Assembly: GCF_004799665.1 (NCBI RefSeq)
Contig: NZ_CP031310.1
Location: 1,790,887-1,854,886, forward strand
Direction: 5' to 3'
DNA: 64,000 bases
Origin: Halapricum salinum
GTDB lineage: Archaea > Halobacteriota > Halobacteria > Halobacteriales > Haloarculaceae
In this document: in pieces, positions 61,570-64,000 of the stretch
How positions within the stretch are numbered: the first letter of the stretch is position 1
Layout of the letters: each line of letters begins with the position of its first letter
Notes under the pieces: model-generated
Seen by the model: only the letters and a program-made list of their open reading frames with translations
Database searches by the model: none
What the model was told of the DNA's origin: nothing
Position numbers and translations under genes: made by a program

Positions 61570-62184
61570 AGTTGTCACTACTTCTTCGAGCTTAGTTATC
61601 ACTATGCCGATGCTTTGTCTGGGTTTTCCGTGACTCACCCACGGTCAGTCCGGGGCGGCCCGGACAGGGTCAACCACGGAGATGCATATTCTATAGTTCG
61701 CCGACGCCACCAATGAGAGGGCGCACAGCAGGTACCATGCGCATCCTCCAGCCGAGGTCAACGACGGCATCGGGTTGTATTCGGGGGATTAATAAAAGCA
61801 TAAGCCAGGTTCTGGTCCTTCACTAAGATCCAACAATGAGAGCAGTGTCGATACAGTACTTCCCAAACAGTTTCATCTAATCACAATCTCATACCCCGAC
61901 TCTAGTTCATCAACGCTAATTTGAGCCATGTAGCTCCTAATAAGCATAATTCCCGATATCATATTCGCCACAGCGCGAGGAAATGACAGGAATATATGAC
62001 TAATCAAAAACAGCTGTCTGCTCGAAAAGTTGTCCGAAGTCGGTGAAAGTCGTTGATGGCGAAGGAGCTACATCCTAACCCGCTTTCCGCAACCAAGCAA
62101 CACCTGTTGAATCCATGTCGATCGAGGTAACCGGTGGCACCACTGTCCGGTTCTCATCTCCACAACCGCTCCAACCCAGTACCA
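61570..62184. other. Gene-free, AT-rich stretch
   Basis: No supported gene in 615 nt. Composition is visibly AT-richer than the flanking genes (aattcccgatatcatattcg type sequence), as seen in regulatory or recently acquired spacers. No hairpin or repeat stands out. Confidence 0.5.
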
Positions 62185-62904
62185 CTACTCAACATCCACA
62201 GTTGCAACTCTGAACTCAGGAAAATAAATCCGCGGCTCATCCGAAGCAGGGTCAGATGGTGCCGTTCTCAGTGACGCACTTCGAGCAGCGTGGGCAAGCA
62301 CCATCGAGTCCAAGATATCATCGCGACGCACCTCTTTGAGCAGGTATCTCTCTCGAGCCTCTTCATACAGCGCGCCCGCATCACGAAGTACCTCTGTCAA
62401 GAGATGCATCCGGACCCCGCGACCGAGGTCCGACGACTTGGGATACGCGACCGGTTGCCCGTTCAACGCCGCAAAACACAACTCCGGATGACTCTCCCTG
62501 ATCAACCCGTCAAACCGATCGCCGACGACCGATTGGACCTCGATAATCTTCTCACTGATGGCGTATGCTTGCTGGGAAAGCCCGTGCTCCATTTTGTCCC
62601 GGTGCTCGTTGTTCGCACTCTCATAATCCGGTTTTGCCGCCGCTGTCTCACACGGTGGAAAAAACACTGACGACCCACGGCAGCCAAGCAACTCGCGCGC
62701 CTTCAGGTCACACCGGCGGCGCTCACCCTGGGGAAGACCGATTGGGATATCGACGAATATCTTGTCCGCATCGTCATTCGCTTGCTCTACCTCGCTGAAG
62801 GTCTCATAAGTTTTGATGGTAGGGCTGTGCTCATCGATCACGGTCACGACCCAGCCAACTGGACATGCATCAACGCCGACTCCGGTACCCTCGCTCATGC
62901 TCAT
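62185..62904 (-). CDS. DUF429 family protein
   Basis: A 239-aa protein of the DUF429 family (ribonuclease H-like fold, predicted nuclease). Motifs: GVGVDACPVGWVVTVIDE (first Asp), KIFVDIPIGLPQGERRRCDL (second Asp), ARELLGCRGSSVFFPPCETA, RESHPELCFAALNGQPVAYP, and DILDSMVLAHAARSASLR (late Asp). The residues fit the RNase H acidic set. Biochemistry unknown. Start is ATG 62904 or 62898 (MSEGTGVGVDA); the longer frame to 63027 has a basic, unlikely N-terminus. Divergent from the nuclease gene at 63128. Confidence 0.82.
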   Translation of the reverse strand: MSMSEGTGVGVDACPVGWVVTVIDEHSPTIKTYETFSEVEQANDDADKIFVDIPIGLPQGERRRCDLKARELLGCRGSSVFFPPCETAAAKPDYESANNEHRDKMEHGLSQQAYAISEKIIEVQSVVGDRFDGLIRESHPELCFAALNGQPVAYPKSSDLGRGVRMHLLTEVLRDAGALYEEARERYLLKEVRRDDILDSMVLAHAARSASLRTAPSDPASDEPRIYFPEFRVATVDVE

Positions 62905-63095
62905 AGGTAGCTCAACTTGGTTGGTGTAGCTATTGATCTCATTCCTTCGTTTGTTCCGGTACAGAGCAACCGGATTGTCCTTGCAGGTACGGTCCGCCCT
63001 GAGAATACTCCGGTCCGGTAGAAGCAAAAGAAATTCTGTAGAAGAGAGTGTCTAATTAGAGTCTACTCACGGATGACGGGTTCAACAGTGAGAGG

Positions 63096-63103
63096 GATAT
63101 TTA
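63096..63103 (+). promoter_or_regulatory. TATA box for the nuclease-like gene at 63128
   Basis: gggatatttactc lies about 28 nt before ATG 63128, giving a leaderless transcript. Confidence 0.45.
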
Positions 63104-63127
63104 CTCATCTATCTGTATTTCCCTCTC

Positions 63128-63811
63128 ATGTCACTCTCTTCAGCTATTACCCAGTTGGATACAGAATTTCAAGCTACACCGCTCAACTTCACTGTTGAGC
63201 AGTCACTGCAAGCCCGCCTCCAGCACCTCCTTCGACAGGAACTCGGCGAGACAATCCTCGCTCGAGGCGGCTTCGACCACGACGACACAACAAACTACAA
63301 AGAGAAATACATCCGTCGGCTTGCAGAACCACACGAAATCAGCTCTGTACAATCAGAAGTGAACTACGGCTCCCCGAACGCCAACAAACGCCTCGATATC
63401 GCCGTTCTGCAACCGGAATCAACCCCGCAGTATAGCGATCTTGACTATGTCCCTTCAGCTGAAACACCGAATCTCACAGTCCGGTTTGTTGACGGAACCA
63501 AGTATTTCCCGGCGGCAGCAATCACTCACGCAATCGAAATCAAATACATCAAGAACGTTGATATCGCTGGGTCTCGCCTCGAACGAGACAGCCTTGACGA
63601 GTGGCCGTACCTCAATAACGATCTGCGAAAACTCGCCGAACTCCCAGACACAGTCTCACGCCACCTCCTCATCTGCACCAACAAGAACCCATTCCAGCGC
63701 GGTGAAGAAGATGTCTACGGGACAACGAAAGCCCAGCGCCGATTTGAACGAGTGCAAACGGAATGTGATGCCCGGGACATCACGCTAACAGAAATCCATC
63801 CTCGAGAATGA
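63128..63811 (+). CDS. PD-(D/E)XK nuclease-like protein
   Basis: A 227-aa single-domain protein. It has the restriction-like core: a helix with Glu (FTVEQSLQARLQHLLRQELG), then NKRLDIAVLQ (Asp near residue 91) and THAIEIKYIKN (E-I-K near 140). This is the usual E, D, E-x-K pattern. A C-terminal helix bundle follows (RFERVQTECDARDITLTEIH). It may be a stand-alone defence or repair nuclease. Its promoter faces the DUF429 gene. Nothing further is supported between its stop and the window end. Confidence 0.68.
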   Translation: MSLSSAITQLDTEFQATPLNFTVEQSLQARLQHLLRQELGETILARGGFDHDDTTNYKEKYIRRLAEPHEISSVQSEVNYGSPNANKRLDIAVLQPESTPQYSDLDYVPSAETPNLTVRFVDGTKYFPAAAITHAIEIKYIKNVDIAGSRLERDSLDEWPYLNNDLRKLAELPDTVSRHLLICTNKNPFQRGEEDVYGTTKAQRRFERVQTECDARDITLTEIHPRE

Positions 63812-64000
63812 ACAGCATACAGCACAATCTACGAATTACAATAAAATCTGGATGCTTGAGCGCTGGCTGGCGCCTCCAACAAATCCCTCAGCACCGAGAT
63901 ACACAGTGATGTCCACGACCAAAGTGGACTGAGCCAGAATATTTCCTGCCCTAAGCGACTCTTCCGATCTTCACAATGTCCGGTCGTTTGATACCGATCG

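Overview
The window is from a haloarchaeon (class Halobacteria). Coding is GC-rich with strong third-position GC. The proteins are very acidic, genes are tightly packed, promoters are archaeal TATA boxes 22-30 nt ahead of leaderless starts, and the families are typical of halophilic archaea (dhaKL, ZIP/DtxR pair, PhiH1-type repressor, IS1341-type TnpB, DUF429). The genus cannot be fixed from sequence alone.

Layout. (1) 1-13.2 kb looks like ordinary chromosome: dihydroxyacetone kinase (dhaL partial, dhaK) with a cupin, a secreted Cys-repeat protein, an RND/MMPL exporter, a frameshifted hydrolase, a CoA-disulfide-reductase-like flavoprotein, a GT2 glycosyltransferase, a TrmO-like enzyme, a ZIP transporter, a DtxR-type regulator and a beta-CASP RNase. 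Two nearly identical 73-aa proteins lie 1.9 kb apart. (2) 13.2-31.1 kb is a mosaic of mobile-element debris: tnpB with candidate structured RNA, a truncated conjugation-type ATPase, two tandem HTH/PIN pairs, an OB-fold protein, short repeats, a relic of a second beta-CASP gene, a PH/SHOCT gene next to two zinc-binding genes, a four-gene recombinase operon divergent from a PhiH1-like repressor, and another tyrosine recombinase. (3) 31.2-33.4 kb carries an SDR/acetoacetate-decarboxylase-family pair and an antitoxin whose PIN toxin has decayed. (4) 33.4-49.2 kb is the most unusual part. An AAA/DUF4143-like ATPase faces a long rightward series: VWA protein, HAD-HEAT protein, ADP-ribosylglycohydrolase, calcineurin-like phosphoesterase, unknown, CARF-like sensor, PIN nuclease, AddB-like nuclease, AddA-like helicase-nuclease. 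No cas genes or CRISPR array accompany it. (5) 49.2-64 kb is dense in nucleases (coiled-coil PD-(D/E)XK, membrane-anchored Mrr, OLD-family ATPase-TOPRIM, another PD-(D/E)XK), mixed with membrane, secreted and unknown proteins.

Working together. Regions 4-5 read as a defence or stress-response island. The CARF-like gene abuts the PIN gene with no gap and has its own TATA box. This suggests a split, ligand-gated RNase placed inside an operon with an AddAB-like DNA-end processing pair and with ADP-ribose/phosphate hydrolases. This system-level reading is inference; the individual domain calls rest on motifs cited in each entry.
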